From Alishewanella tabrizica (GTDB taxonomy: Bacteria; Pseudomonadota; Gammaproteobacteria; Enterobacterales; Alteromonadaceae): DNA of 64,000 nucleotides. Made by a program: the position numbers and the translations under genes. Positions 28,024 through 37,979 of the stretch are shown piece after piece. The stretch spans positions 358,292-422,291 of the forward strand of contig NZ_BMYR01000001.1 in assembly GCF_014652375.1 (NCBI RefSeq). Reading direction: 5' to 3'. The first letter of the stretch is position 1. Every line of letters starts with the position of its first letter. A model generated the notes under the pieces. The model was not told the DNA's origin. It did not search any database and worked only from the letters and a program-made list of their open reading frames with translations.

Positions 28024-28093
28024 CCTTTTTATAGAAGCCTTGGCATTGTCTGCTGGCTTAAGAAACCCGCCCGGCGCGCCGGAGAGGATTCTG

Positions 28094-28366
28094 TTAGTTT
28101 ACAGCGTCTTTTAACGCCTTACCTGGCTTGAAAGAAGGAATTTTCGCAGAAGCGATTTGAATAGTAGCGCCAGTTTGTGGGTTACGGCCAGTACGAGCAG
28201 CACGCTCACGTACGGCGTAGGTGCCAAAACCAACTAAAGCTACTGAGTCGCCTTCCTTAAGAGCTTCGGTAACAGCGTCGATGAACGCGTCTAAAGCACG
28301 ACCTGCTGCGGCCTTAGAAATATCTGCATTCGCAGCAATTCTGTCGATTAGTTGAGACTTGTTCAC
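28094..28366 (-). CDS. hupB: DNA-binding protein HU-beta
   Basis: 90-residue histone-like nucleoid protein; [28 protein letters not shown] and the DNA-binding arm [21 protein letters not shown] are typical. It bends and compacts DNA. Placed between lon and ppiD as in E. coli. Confidence 0.97.
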   Translation of the reverse strand: MNKSQLIDRIAANADISKAAAGRALDAFIDAVTEALKEGDSVALVGFGTYAVRERAARTGRNPQTGATIQIASAKIPSFKPGKALKDAVN

Positions 28367-28575
28367 AATATCATCCCCTTCAATTGTTATTATTTTCTAC
28401 AACGGCAAGCTATTAGTCTAAGTGGTTGCCCGCGTGTTATAACAAGCAACAACTTTGCTTGCAAGCAGCAGAAACGCGAAAACTAATAATTTTGGCTTTG
28501 ACCGCAGCCCTTGCTACACAAGGGCTTGGCCGAAACTGCCAATAACTTAGCACAGCTACCGCGAATGAAAAGCCC

Positions 28576-30972
28576 CTAAACCGGATTTTTTTCGGTTTTT
28601 TTGCTTTTTGCTGCATTTTTTACCGTATTTAGCGGTGTAACGCGGGCAATCGGCTCTTGCAAGGCGAATTCTAATACTTCGTCAATCCACTTTACAGCTT
28701 TGATCTCGATAGCATCTTTCACGTTATCCGGGATTTCTTTTAAATCCCGAATGTTATCGTGGGGAATTAACACACGTTTAATACCACCACGATGTGCCGC
28801 TAACAGCTTTTCTTTTAAGCCGCCAATCGGCAGAACTTCACCACGTAAGGTTATCTCGCCCGTCATAGCCACATCGGCTCGTACAGGGTTACCGGTTAAG
28901 CTTGAAACCAACGCCGTCACCATACCAATACCCGCACTTGGCCCGTCTTTTGGCGTTGCGCCTTCAGGCACGTGAACGTGGATATCGCGCTTCTCATAAA
29001 AATCTTCGTTAATTCTCAGCGCTTCAGCACGGCTTCTAACCACGGTCATCGCGGCTTGAATCGACTCTTTCATCACATCGCCTAGGGAGCCGGTATATGT
29101 CAGTTTGCCTTTCCCCACTACCGCCGCAGCTTCTATGGTCAGTAAGTCTCCACCGACTTCCGTCCAAGCTAAACCCGTTACCTGACCAATGCGATTACTG
29201 TCTTCAGCTTTACCATAATCATAACGATGTACACCCAAAAATTCTTCTAGGTTTTGTTCGTTGATCACAACTTGCTTGACGTTTTTGTTCAATAAAATCT
29301 GTTTAACCGCTTTACGACACAATTTAGAAATTTCGCGTTCTAAACTGCGCACCCCAGCTTCACGGGTGTAATAACGGATGATCCCTACCACTGCGCTATC
29401 TTCAATCAGAACTTCTGACGGCTTCAAACCATTACGGCTCACTTGCTTTTGGATAAGGTGCTGCTTAGCAATATTAAGCTTCTCATCCTCGGTGTAGCCT
29501 GACAAACGAATCACTTCCATCCGATCCAACAAGGCCGCGGGTATATTCAAACTGTTTGAGGTCGCGAAGAACATCACATCAGACAGATCGTAATCTACTT
29601 CTAAATAATGATCGCTAAATGCTGAATTTTGTTCTGGATCTAACACTTCTAATAACGCAGCTGCAGGATCACCGCGGAAATCTGACGCCATTTTGTCAAT
29701 TTCATCAAGTAAAAATAGCGGGTTACGCACCCCTACTTTAGCCATCTTTTGAATAATTTTACCCGGCATCGAGCCGATATAAGTACGACGATGACCACGA
29801 ATTTCGGCTTCATCCCGCACGCCGCCTAAGGCCATACGAACGTACTTACGCCCTGTTGCTTTGGCAACAGATTGCCCAAGCGATGTTTTACCCACGCCTG
29901 GCGGACCAACCAAACACAAAATTGGGCCTTTTAATTTGTTTACACGCTGCTGAACCGCCAAATACTCAATGATGCGTTCTTTCACTTTATCTAAGCCATA
30001 GTGATCAGCATTTAAAATTTGTTCTGCTGCGGCCAGGTTTTTCTTCACTTTTGAACGTGCTTGCCATGGTACTTGGGTTAACCAATCAATATAGCTACGC
30101 ACCACTGTCGCTTCAGCCGACATAGGCGACATCATTTTTAGCTTTTGCAGTTCGGCACGCGCTTTTGCTTCGGCATCGGCAGGCATTTTTGCTTCAGCAA
30201 TTTTTTTCGATAGCGTTTCAAACTCGTCTGGCGCATCTTCTAACTCGCCTAACTCACGCTGTATCGCTTTCATTTGCTCATTTAAATAGTATTCGCGCTG
30301 GCTTTTTTCCATCTGTTTCTTAACGCGGCTACGAATACGGCGCTCAACTTGCAAAATATCAATTTCGCTTTCCATCATCGCCATTAAATACTCAAGCCGC
30401 TCGGTAACATTGGTCAGCTCTAATACTTTTTGTTTATCTTCAACCTTTAATGGCATATGCGCTGCCATGGTGTCGGCTAAACGAGCACCATCGTCAATAC
30501 CGCTTAAGGCCGTTAAAACTTCAGGCGGAATTTTTTTATTCAGCTTAATGTAGCCTTCAAACTGATTAATCGCTGAGCGTAAAAACACTTCTTGCTCACG
30601 ACTGTCAATATCCTGCGTTGCTACGGGATCAATGTAAGCGGCAAAACTGTCTTGAGTCTCGGTAAACTCGACAAGTTGCGCTCTCTTACCCCCTTCAACT
30701 AACACTTTTACCGTACCGTCTGGCAATTTCAATAATTGTAAAATCGTCGCAACGGTACCAATACGATACAAATCCTGTTCTGTAGGATCGTCTAAGGTGG
30801 CATCTTTTTGGGCAACCAGGAAAATTTGTTTGTCGTTATCCATGGCCGCATCTAAACATTTAATGGATTTCGCCCGGCCAACAAAAAGTGGGATTACCAT
30901 GTGCGGATAAACAACAACGTCACGCAATGCCAGCACGGGCATATGCATACGTTCAGAGTGTGCTGTGGTCAT
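28576..30972 (-). CDS. lon: ATP-dependent Lon protease
   Basis: 798-residue AAA+ serine protease of the cytoplasm. N-terminal substrate domain ([20 protein letters not shown]), AAA+ module with Walker [14 protein letters not shown] and Walker [12 protein letters not shown], and protease domain with the catalytic serine in [12 protein letters not shown] and the lysine in [17 protein letters not shown]. Degrades misfolded and regulatory proteins. A sigma-32-like promoter lies just upstream. Confidence 0.97.
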   Translation of the reverse strand: MTTAHSERMHMPVLALRDVVVYPHMVIPLFVGRAKSIKCLDAAMDNDKQIFLVAQKDATLDDPTEQDLYRIGTVATILQLLKLPDGTVKVLVEGGKRAQLVEFTETQDSFAAYIDPVATQDIDSREQEVFLRSAINQFEGYIKLNKKIPPEVLTALSGIDDGARLADTMAAHMPLKVEDKQKVLELTNVTERLEYLMAMMESEIDILQVERRIRSRVKKQMEKSQREYYLNEQMKAIQRELGELEDAPDEFETLSKKIAEAKMPADAEAKARAELQKLKMMSPMSAEATVVRSYIDWLTQVPWQARSKVKKNLAAAEQILNADHYGLDKVKERIIEYLAVQQRVNKLKGPILCLVGPPGVGKTSLGQSVAKATGRKYVRMALGGVRDEAEIRGHRRTYIGSMPGKIIQKMAKVGVRNPLFLLDEIDKMASDFRGDPAAALLEVLDPEQNSAFSDHYLEVDYDLSDVMFFATSNSLNIPAALLDRMEVIRLSGYTEDEKLNIAKQHLIQKQVSRNGLKPSEVLIEDSAVVGIIRYYTREAGVRSLEREISKLCRKAVKQILLNKNVKQVVINEQNLEEFLGVHRYDYGKAEDSNRIGQVTGLAWTEVGGDLLTIEAAAVVGKGKLTYTGSLGDVMKESIQAAMTVVRSRAEALRINEDFYEKRDIHVHVPEGATPKDGPSAGIGMVTALVSSLTGNPVRADVAMTGEITLRGEVLPIGGLKEKLLAAHRGGIKRVLIPHDNIRDLKEIPDNVKDAIEIKAVKWIDEVLEFALQEPIARVTPLNTVKNAAKSKKTEKNPV

Positions 30973-31016
30973 TAATTTACTCTCGAATTAAGTTACTGCA
31001 GGCGACAATGTTTAGT

Positions 31017-31045
31017 ATATGGGGGCAGTTCTGTAAACTTCAATT
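31017..31045 (-). promoter_or_regulatory. Sigma-32-like promoter upstream of lon
   Basis: The minus strand has TTGAAG, then 12-13 bases, then CCCCCATAT, close to the heat-shock consensus CTTGAAA - 13-15 - CCCCATnT. It lies about 50 bases upstream of the lon ATG, and E. coli lon is also a sigma-32 gene. Confidence 0.6.
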
Positions 31046-31053
31046 CATCTGAT

Positions 31054-31081
31054 AAAAAAGGAGCTTTACAGCTCCTTTTTT
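31054..31081 (-). terminator. Terminator downstream of clpX
   Basis: Stem AAAAAAGGAGC / GCTCCTTTTTT with a six-base loop, 15 bases after the clpX stop; symmetrical A and T runs make it work in either direction, but only clpX points into it. Confidence 0.85.
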
Positions 31082-31095
31082 CATGTCGTTTGTGT

Positions 31096-32376
31096 TTAGT
31101 GGGATTCAGCCACCGCCGACTCACTGCTCTCATAGATAAGTATGGGCTGGCTCTCACCTCGGATCACCGTCTCATCAATTACCACTTTGCTAACATCTTG
31201 CATTGAGGGTAATTCATACATGGTGTCTAACAGCACACCTTCTACAATCGAGCGCAAACCACGGGCACCGGTTTTACGCTCCATGGCTTTTTGTGCGATG
31301 GCCTTTAATGCATCTTCACGGAATTCTAATTCAACATTTTCCATCTCGAACAATGCAGCAAACTGTTTACTCAGTGCATTCTTCGGTTGACTCAGAATTT
31401 GCACTAAAGCATCAAGGTCTAACTCGGTTAGCGTAGCCACTACTGGTAATCGCCCGATAAATTCTGGTATTAAACCGTATTTCACTAAATCTTCTGGTTC
31501 AACGTCACGGAACGACTCGCTTAAGCTGCGCGTATTTTCTTTACTTTTAACTTGTGCACCAAACCCAATCCCTGAGCCTTTTGCACTGCGCTGCTCGATG
31601 ACTTTATCTAGTCCGGCAAAGGCGCCGCCACAAATAAACAGAATTTTAGACGTATCTACCTGCAAAAACTCTTGCTGAGGGTGCTTGCGTCCGCCTTGCG
31701 GGGGAACTGAAGCAATGGTGCCTTCAATCAGTTTTAATAGGGCTTGTTGTACGCCTTCACCCGACACATCCCGCGTGATCGAAGGATTGTCTGATTTACG
31801 CGATATCTTGTCTATTTCATCAATGTAAACGATACCACGCTGCGCTTTTTCCACATCATAATCGCATTTCTGCAATAATTTCTGAATGATGTTTTCAACG
31901 TCTTCACCCACATAACCCGCTTCGGTTAAGGTTGTGGCATCAGCCATGGTAAACGGCACATCTAACAAGCGAGCCAGCGTTTCCGCTAACAAGGTTTTAC
32001 CGCTTCCGGTAGGGCCAATAAGCAAAATATTACTTTTACCAAGCTCAACGTCTTGCTTTAATTGGGCGCTACGTAAACGTTTATAATGATTGTATACGGC
32101 AACAGCCAGCACTTTTTTGGCATGTTCTTGTCCGATAACATAATCATCTAAATGCTTACGAATATCACGTGGTGTTGGCAATTTTTCCGTATCACGCTTT
32201 GGCGAGATATCTTTGATTTCTTCGCGAATAATGTCGTTGCACAGATCAACACATTCATCACAAATATAAACCTGTGGCCCTGCGATCAACTTACGCACTT
32301 CATGCTGTGATTTGCCACAAAAAGAGCAATACAGTAATTTGCCGCTCTTATCGCCGTCAGTGCGGTGATCAGACAT
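31096..32376 (-). CDS. clpX: ATP-dependent unfoldase ClpX
   Basis: 426-residue AAA+ subunit of the ClpXP protease. N-terminal zinc finger [11 protein letters not shown]...ICDECVDLC, Walker [15 protein letters not shown], Walker [11 protein letters not shown], pore loop [11 protein letters not shown] and the IGF-type ClpP-binding loop ([10 protein letters not shown]). It recognises tagged substrates and feeds them to ClpP, encoded just upstream. Confidence 0.97.
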   Translation of the reverse strand: MSDHRTDGDKSGKLLYCSFCGKSQHEVRKLIAGPQVYICDECVDLCNDIIREEIKDISPKRDTEKLPTPRDIRKHLDDYVIGQEHAKKVLAVAVYNHYKRLRSAQLKQDVELGKSNILLIGPTGSGKTLLAETLARLLDVPFTMADATTLTEAGYVGEDVENIIQKLLQKCDYDVEKAQRGIVYIDEIDKISRKSDNPSITRDVSGEGVQQALLKLIEGTIASVPPQGGRKHPQQEFLQVDTSKILFICGGAFAGLDKVIEQRSAKGSGIGFGAQVKSKENTRSLSESFRDVEPEDLVKYGLIPEFIGRLPVVATLTELDLDALVQILSQPKNALSKQFAALFEMENVELEFREDALKAIAQKAMERKTGARGLRSIVEGVLLDTMYELPSMQDVSKVVIDETVIRGESQPILIYESSESAVAESH

Positions 32377-32397
32377 GTAACTACCTCTTTTCTAGCT

Positions 32398-32418
32398 GGC
32401 GAGCACGTCTTGCTCGCC
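32398..32418 (-). other. Hairpin between clpP and clpX
   Basis: A perfect 8-bp stem GGCGAGCA / TGCTCGCC with a five-base loop sits in the 50-base gap between clpP and clpX. No T tract follows, so it may be a partial terminator or processing site setting the P to X ratio. Confidence 0.45.
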
Positions 32419-32426
32419 TCATTTAA

Positions 32427-33050
32427 TTATTTTGCGTCTCGATTCGTTAATATGGCATCAACCAGACCATAATCCAAGGCCTGTTGTGCACTTAAGAAGT
32501 TATCACGCTCAGTATCTTTACACACCTGCTCATAGGTCTTACCACTGTGCTCGGCCATTAAACGGTTAAGCTTTTCTTTGATATAAAGAATTTCGCGAGC
32601 ATGGATTTCAAAGTCAGTCGCTTGACCTTGGAAGCCCCCTAAAGGTTGGTGAATCATCACGCGGGCATTCGGTAAGCAGTAACGTTTACCTTTGGTGCCA
32701 CCTGATAATAAAAATGCGCCCATACTGGCAGCTTGGCCTACACACACCGTTGCAATATTAGGTTTAATATACTGCATGGTGTCGTAAATAGACAAACCTG
32801 CGGTTACCGAACCACCGGGTGAATTAATATAAATATAGATATCTTTCTCTGGATTTTCTGATTCCAGAAACAATAACTGCGCGACGATCAGGTTGGCCAT
32901 ATGATCTTCAACCTGCCCCGTTAAAAAGATAACACGTTCTTTTAAAAGGCGGGAATAGATGTCAAAAGAACGTTCGCCTTTAGCGGTTTGCTCAATAACC
33001 ATCGGCACTAAGGCATTAACAATGTCATTCATGTCGCGAGACATAGGCAT
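32427..33050 (-). CDS. clpP: ATP-dependent Clp protease proteolytic subunit
   Basis: 207-residue serine peptidase forming the tetradecameric barrel of ClpXP/ClpAP. The catalytic triad is seen: Ser in [12 protein letters not shown], His in VMIHQPLGG, Asp in [28 protein letters not shown] forms the oxyanion region. The short N-terminal propeptide precedes [20 protein letters not shown]. Transcribed with clpX. Confidence 0.97.
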   Translation of the reverse strand: MPMSRDMNDIVNALVPMVIEQTAKGERSFDIYSRLLKERVIFLTGQVEDHMANLIVAQLLFLESENPEKDIYIYINSPGGSVTAGLSIYDTMQYIKPNIATVCVGQAASMGAFLLSGGTKGKRYCLPNARVMIHQPLGGFQGQATDFEIHAREILYIKEKLNRLMAEHSGKTYEQVCKDTERDNFLSAQQALDYGLVDAILTNRDAK

Positions 33051-33100
33051 AATCTGGATTCCCTCTGGGGTAGCGGTTTAAATAGTGGTCTAAACGGTAC

Positions 33101-33138
33101 CTAAAAATAAAATGGCCCGAACACGTGTTCGAGCCATT
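33101..33138 (-). terminator. Terminator between tig and clpP
   Basis: A 28-base near-palindrome (33111-33138; core CGAACACGTGTTCG) is followed on the minus strand by TTATTTTTAG. It lies 28 bases after the tig stop and 60 before clpP, so it separates or attenuates the two. Confidence 0.75.
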
Positions 33139-33166
33139 AAAACCGTCACGCGCTAAGATGTCAATC

Positions 33167-34477
33167 TTAGTTAGCGGCCTTTGGGTTCATAATTTCGTCA
33201 AACGCCGCAACTTGCTCGGTTACCTTAGCAGAAGCCAGAACCACGTCAATGGCTTGTTCTTCTAACGCAACGTTACGCATACTTTGCATTAATTCTTTGT
33301 TTGATTTGTAGTATTGAACCACTTCAGCTGGATCTTCATAAGCAGACGCTACATTGTCAATTAACTCTTGCACTTTAGCTTCGTCAACTTTTAAGCTGTT
33401 TGTCTTGATGATTTCGCCTAACAGTAAACCCACTTTTACGCGATCTTTCGCTTGCTCTTCAAATAAAGAGGCGGGTAATTCTGGCAACTGCTTAGGATCA
33501 ACATTTTGACCAAAACGTTGTAAAGCTTGTTGACGTAATACATCTACTTCGCTGGCGATCAGCGCTTTTGGCACATCAACGTCATTCGTCAGTAACAGAC
33601 CTTTAATGACTTGCTCTTTTACTTTGCCTTTAATGGTTTGCTTTAATTCGCGTTCCATATTTTTACGGACTTCCGCTTTTAACGCGTCAACAGAGGCATC
33701 TGCTAAACCAAATAAGGTGGCAAATTCATCGTTTAATTCTGGTAATACTTGCGCTTCTACTTTGCTTACAGTTACCGCAAAACTGGCCGCTTTACCCTTT
33801 AAATTTTCTGCATGGTAATCTTCAGGGAAGGTAACGTTAACCGTTGCTTCTTCGCCTGCGGCCTTACCGATAACACCGTCTTCAAAGCCTGGGATCATCC
33901 GACCTTGGCCTAATTCTAATACGAAATTAGAAGCTTTACCGCCTTCAAACTCTTCGCCATCAATTGAACCAACAAAGTCCATCGTTACGCGATCGCCAGT
34001 GGCCGCAGCAGCGTTTTTGTCTTCCCATTTCGCATGTTGCTTGCGTAAGGTGTCTAACATTTTGCTCAGATCGTCTTCAGAGATCTCAACCACTGGCTTA
34101 GACACTTCAACTTTATCTAACGCGGCAACAACAACCTCAGGATACACTTCAAACGTCGCCGTGAAGGCTAAATCTTTACCGGCTTCTAAGGCACCTGGTG
34201 CAAACGTGGGTGCGCCAGCAGGCGTTAACTTGTTTTCAATAATGGCATCATAAAAAGAACGTTGCATTTGTTCTGAGGCCACTTCTTGTAACACCGCTAA
34301 GCCAAAGCGTTTTTGAATAATAGAAATCGGTGCTTTACCTGGACGGAAGCCATCAATACGCTGGCGTTTTGCCAATTCACGTAAACGGTTTTTGACTTCA
34401 GTATCAATGTTAACTGCTGGAACAGTAATATTTAAACGGCGCTCTAAACCCTGGGTGGTTTCAACAGAAACTTGCAT
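33167..34477 (-). CDS. tig: Trigger factor
   Basis: 436-residue ribosome-associated chaperone with prolyl isomerase activity. The ribosome-binding signature is [16 protein letters not shown] near residue 44; the FKBP-type domain (~150-245) has [20 protein letters not shown] and [17 protein letters not shown]; the C-terminal helical chaperone domain follows. Heads the clpP-clpX-lon-hupB-ppiD proteostasis block. Confidence 0.96.
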   Translation of the reverse strand: MQVSVETTQGLERRLNITVPAVNIDTEVKNRLRELAKRQRIDGFRPGKAPISIIQKRFGLAVLQEVASEQMQRSFYDAIIENKLTPAGAPTFAPGALEAGKDLAFTATFEVYPEVVVAALDKVEVSKPVVEISEDDLSKMLDTLRKQHAKWEDKNAAAATGDRVTMDFVGSIDGEEFEGGKASNFVLELGQGRMIPGFEDGVIGKAAGEEATVNVTFPEDYHAENLKGKAASFAVTVSKVEAQVLPELNDEFATLFGLADASVDALKAEVRKNMERELKQTIKGKVKEQVIKGLLLTNDVDVPKALIASEVDVLRQQALQRFGQNVDPKQLPELPASLFEEQAKDRVKVGLLLGEIIKTNSLKVDEAKVQELIDNVASAYEDPAEVVQYYKSNKELMQSMRNVALEEQAIDVVLASAKVTEQVAAFDEIMNPKAAN

Positions 34478-34662
34478 CTCTTTACCTCAAATTCAATGTC
34501 AGGCGCCTCTATATACGCCGTAGTGTGATAGCTGGGTGTGAAAACGTAGCAATAACCTAGCCTGTTATAAAATGGACGCGGCATTATAGCGAGCTATAAC
34601 TCAGTAGTCGAGCCCCAGATTCAATGCTCAAGAAGATGGTTTTAACTTATTGTCAACAAACA

Positions 34663-34702
34663 AAAAAACAGGCTTTCACTTTGTGTGAAAGCCTGTTTTT
34701 TA
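34663..34702 (-). terminator. Terminator of proBA
   Basis: A perfect 14-bp stem (AAACAGGCTTTCAC and complement) with a five-base loop, followed by a T run on each strand; 16 bases after the proA stop. Confidence 0.9.
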
Positions 34703-34717
34703 ACGCAAAAGAGCTGA

Positions 34718-35971
34718 TTAGCCGCGAATTTGTCCTTGACCCGTTACAACATATTTTTCAGTCGTTAAGGCTTCAAGTCCCATCGGCCCATATGCATGTA
34801 GCTTACTGGTAGAAATACCAATCTCTGCACCTAAGCCTAGTTCTCCACCATCTGAAAAACGTGATGAAGCATTATGCATAACCACCGCAGTATCGACTGT
34901 TGCAATAAAACGATCGGCATTTGTCTGATCAGCGGTACAAATCACTTCGGTATGCTGGCTACCAAAACGATCAATATGCGAGATAGCCTGATCTAAATCT
35001 GCCACGATACGCACTGCAATTTCTGGTGCTAAGTATTCTTGGCCAAATTCATCATCGGCAATCAACGACGCCCCTGAGAAGAAAGGTAAGCTTTTCGCAC
35101 AGGCGTGCACTTTCACATGATTTTCTGTCAACGCTTTTGCCACTATGGGTAAAAAGTGTGGTGCAATAGCGCTGTGTACTAACAAACCTTCAAGCGCGTT
35201 ACATACCCCAGGACGCTGCACTTTGCCGTTAATCAATAGTGTTAATGCCATATCAATATTGGCTGTCGCATCGACAAATAAATGGCACACCCCTTTAAAA
35301 TGCTGGATAACTGGGATCCGACTATGTTCAGTGACAAATCGAATAAGCCCCTCCCCACCGCGCGGGATCACCAGATCGATAAATTCATCTTGCTTCAACA
35401 ATGACAATAATAAGTTTCTATCTGGATCTGGCACGATACTAATCACCGCTGCAGGTAAATTATGCTCAGCAAGGGCTTCACGCATCGCGGCAGCAATCGC
35501 TAGGCTGGTTTTAATCGCCTCTCTGCCACAACGTAAAATTACCGCATTCCCCGATTTAAAACATAAGGCACCGGCATCGGCCGTCACATTGGGGCGCGCT
35601 TCATAAATCATACAAATCACACCCAGCGGAATACGGCGTTTGGCAATATTAATGCCATTGGGACGTTGTTCTATTTGACGCGTTAACCCAACCGGATCGG
35701 GTAAACGAATGATTTGTTCTATGGCAGATGCCATGGCGTCAATGCGTTCTGCCGTTAAGGTTAAACGATCTAACATCGCAGGGCTGGTGCCATTGCCATT
35801 GGCTTCAGCAACCTCAGCGCGGTTTTCCGCAAGAATAGCAGGGGTTGCTGAACGGATCTTATTGGCAAACGCCTGTAGTACAACATTTTTTTGTTCGGTA
35901 CTCAGCACAGCAACCGCTTTTGCTGCTACAGCAGCCTCCGCGGCCAGTTTAGCCGCCACATCGGTAATCAT
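34718..35971 (-). CDS. proA: Gamma-glutamyl phosphate reductase
   Basis: 417-residue NADPH-dependent enzyme reducing glutamyl-5-phosphate to glutamate semialdehyde in proline synthesis. Aldehyde-dehydrogenase fold; the catalytic cysteine is in GKVQRPGVCNALEG; other motifs are PLGVICMIYEARPNVTAD, VIPRGGEGLIRFV and DGGELGLGAEIGIST. The start overlaps the proB stop by four bases. Confidence 0.96.
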   Translation of the reverse strand: MITDVAAKLAAEAAVAAKAVAVLSTEQKNVVLQAFANKIRSATPAILAENRAEVAEANGNGTSPAMLDRLTLTAERIDAMASAIEQIIRLPDPVGLTRQIEQRPNGINIAKRRIPLGVICMIYEARPNVTADAGALCFKSGNAVILRCGREAIKTSLAIAAAMREALAEHNLPAAVISIVPDPDRNLLLSLLKQDEFIDLVIPRGGEGLIRFVTEHSRIPVIQHFKGVCHLFVDATANIDMALTLLINGKVQRPGVCNALEGLLVHSAIAPHFLPIVAKALTENHVKVHACAKSLPFFSGASLIADDEFGQEYLAPEIAVRIVADLDQAISHIDRFGSQHTEVICTADQTNADRFIATVDTAVVMHNASSRFSDGGELGLGAEIGISTSKLHAYGPMGLEALTTEKYVVTGQGQIRG

Positions 35972-37089
35972 AATTTCTCCAGTAACATCATTTCACTGCG
36001 ATGAATCACCGCATTACTGCCATTTGGACAATACCCTAAACATTTTTCAATATGTTGGGTTTTTTGGCCTTTAATTGAAAATAGCTCGTGTGCGCTGTAA
36101 CGGCTCACACCTTTTGCAATCGATCGTTTACCCACTGCGCAGCGCACAATCACGGCATCACCCGATTCAAATTCGCCTTTGATTTTTACTATACCACTGC
36201 TTAATAAAGACGCGCCATGTTGACACAACGCAGCAACACAACCGTCATCTACCCAAATTTCACCTTTAGCGCGCAGCGTATGCCGTACCCAATGCTTTTT
36301 AGCCGGTAACGGATTTTTCTGGGCATAAAAAATGGTACCCGGATTCTTGCCCGCTAAAAGACACTGAAAGGTTTCTGGCTGATGACCATCCGCAATGATG
36401 GTATCCACCCCTTGCGTTGTGGCTTTCTCAGCCGCTTCAATTTTAGTCCGCATTCCCCCGGTACCCACCGCTGATGCCGCACCGCCGGCGAGCGCATAAA
36501 TTTGTGGCGAAATGTGTTTTACTTCTGGAATAAATTCAGCAGCAGGATCTTTGTTAGGATCAGCAGTGAAAAGCCCTTTTACATCAGAACAAATCAGCAA
36601 CGCATCGGCATGCGCAACCGTGGCAACCATCGCGGCTAGGTTATCGTTATCACCCACTTTTAATTCTTCAGTCGCAATAGTGTCGTTTTCATTCACGATG
36701 GGCAGCACCCCATGATCTAACAAACGACGCAACGTATTCTGCACATTAACATGCCTGACTCGATCACTCAGATCGCCATGTGTCAGTAACACTTGGGCAC
36801 ACGGGAAATCAAAGCAACGACTCCAAAAATTCATCATTTCGTTTTGACCGACAGCTGCCATAGCGCGTTTTAATGCCAATGGCACACGGTGATGTTGAAA
36901 ATTAAAATGATGGCGACCAGCGGCAACGCTGCCCGAAGAAACTAGGATAACTTCCCGGCCAAGAAGACGACATTCGCGGATAAATTCAGCAATGGGACGT
37001 AAATATTTTTCACTACATCCTTCATTGTCTGGCGCTATTAGGGCACTGCCGACCTTCAGTACTATCCTACGCCAAGATGGGTTTAACAT
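35968..37089 (-). CDS. proB: Glutamate 5-kinase
   Basis: 373-residue first enzyme of proline synthesis. The amino-acid kinase domain shows VLKVGSALIAPD, VILVSSGSVAAG, PIVNENDTI and VGTGGMRTKIEAAEKAT; the C-terminal PUA domain spans ~280-360. Usually feedback-inhibited by proline. A strong GGAGG ribosome site lies four bases from the ATG. First gene of proBA. Confidence 0.96.
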   Translation of the reverse strand: MLNPSWRRIVLKVGSALIAPDNEGCSEKYLRPIAEFIRECRLLGREVILVSSGSVAAGRHHFNFQHHRVPLALKRAMAAVGQNEMMNFWSRCFDFPCAQVLLTHGDLSDRVRHVNVQNTLRRLLDHGVLPIVNENDTIATEELKVGDNDNLAAMVATVAHADALLICSDVKGLFTADPNKDPAAEFIPEVKHISPQIYALAGGAASAVGTGGMRTKIEAAEKATTQGVDTIIADGHQPETFQCLLAGKNPGTIFYAQKNPLPAKKHWVRHTLRAKGEIWVDDGCVAALCQHGASLLSSGIVKIKGEFESGDAVIVRCAVGKRSIAKGVSRYSAHELFSIKGQKTQHIEKCLGYCPNGSNAVIHRSEMMLLEKL

Positions 37090-37214
37090 AACTCCTCCGT
37101 TGTGTGAACCGTGAGCTATTCTAGCAAAAAATGTAACCCAGCACCACCCAACTTACCATTTCCGCGTTAGTTGCATCTAACGCCACAGAATAAATAAGCA
37201 TTACTATTCATAAT

Positions 37215-37279
37215 ATTACAGTTTTAATTCGCTTTTAATGCTTACTTTTAACGTAACTGAGAGCATCAAAAACTGTAAT
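37215..37279. repeat. 11-bp inverted repeat upstream of proB
   Basis: ATTACAGTTTT at 37215-37225 is mirrored as AAAACTGTAAT at 37269-37279, 43 bases apart in AT-rich sequence about 130 bases upstream of proB. A further ATTACAG begins at 37284. It could be a regulator-binding pair or a weak hairpin. Confidence 0.5.
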
Positions 37280-37426
37280 TAAATTACAGATTTAACAAAT
37301 ACCTGTTGCTGTACTGCCGTGTGAATTCTTTTTGCGCAACAATGCAGTATTATTTTGATGAATATTGGGTATAGGGAGGGTTTGAGCCGAACCGCTAGGC
37401 TGCTTGCAGCCGATAACTCACACAAA

Positions 37427-37714
37427 GACGCTGTGAATACATCCATGTAAGCTCTTCTCCAGCATCCATGCTGGACAGGCCTTGTTTAGCATTATTAGCT
37501 CGCTGCCAAGCTGCACTGGTGTCATTTAATAAATGGCACGACAAAAACATAACGAGGTGGTAAACGCAGAGTATCCTTTTTACGGGGACGTGTTTTTCAG
37601 GGATGAAAAACCTACAAATTCGTCGGGAACGAATTTGAAAAGCGCTTGCGCTGGCCCGAAGGGTAAACTTCAGGATGAAGTTTGTAACTGTACAGGGAGG
37701 TATTCACAGCGGTC
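37427..37714. repeat. Palindrome-rich intergenic element with terminal inverted repeats
   Basis: A 288-bp non-coding segment. Its ends (37427-37449 and 37691-37714) are inverted copies sharing GCTGTGAATAC and TCC, TGTA, with two substitutions and one indel. Inside are hairpins: TCCAGCAT-CC-ATGCTGGA (37458-37475), GTGTCATTT/AAATGGCAC (37519-37539, one wobble), GTTTTTCA/TGAAAAAC (37592-37611), CAAATTCGT/ACGAATTTG (37615-37637), AGCGC/GCGCT (37641-37652), AAACTTCA/TGAAGTTT (37665-37683). Loops in the left half are CC within CATCCATG; those in the right half are GGA or GGGA, the reverse reading. No credible gene is present. It may be a MITE-like dispersed element or structured RNA. Confidence 0.65.
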
Positions 37715-37878
37715 CACTAAAAAGCGATACGCCGCGTTTCGCCGCCGAATGCAACAAGACTCAAGCTGACTTTGAAAATGTGACCCTGTGATCGGAATTA
37801 AACTAAAAATTATTAGAAAAATACCCGAAAAAAGAGCGATATCTAAATAGATTATTTTGTAAGCTAGTTCTGGAAGGA

Positions 37879-37979
37879 TAGTCGGTTATGCAGGATTTAA
37901 GACTGCTACACGTTAGAAAAATAAAAACTATAAATTATAGATTATAAGTGGAATATTTTTAAATTTAACTCTGGGAGAA
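37879..37979 (-). repeat. Diverged tRNA-Pro-derived unit at the distal end of the array
   Basis: The segment begins (plus strand) TAGTCGGTTATGCAGGATTT and contains CGTTAGA plus an A run, aligning to the start of the 83-bp units next to it, but the rest is AT-rich and diverged; spacing to the next unit is 101 bases. It looks like an old copy decaying. The preceding ~150 bases (37720-37878) show no gene. Confidence 0.6.

Noticed and set aside
37533-37769. A 78-codon reading frame inside the palindrome element
   Set aside because: It runs through several hairpins, lacks a ribosome site and resembles no protein; it is a chance frame.
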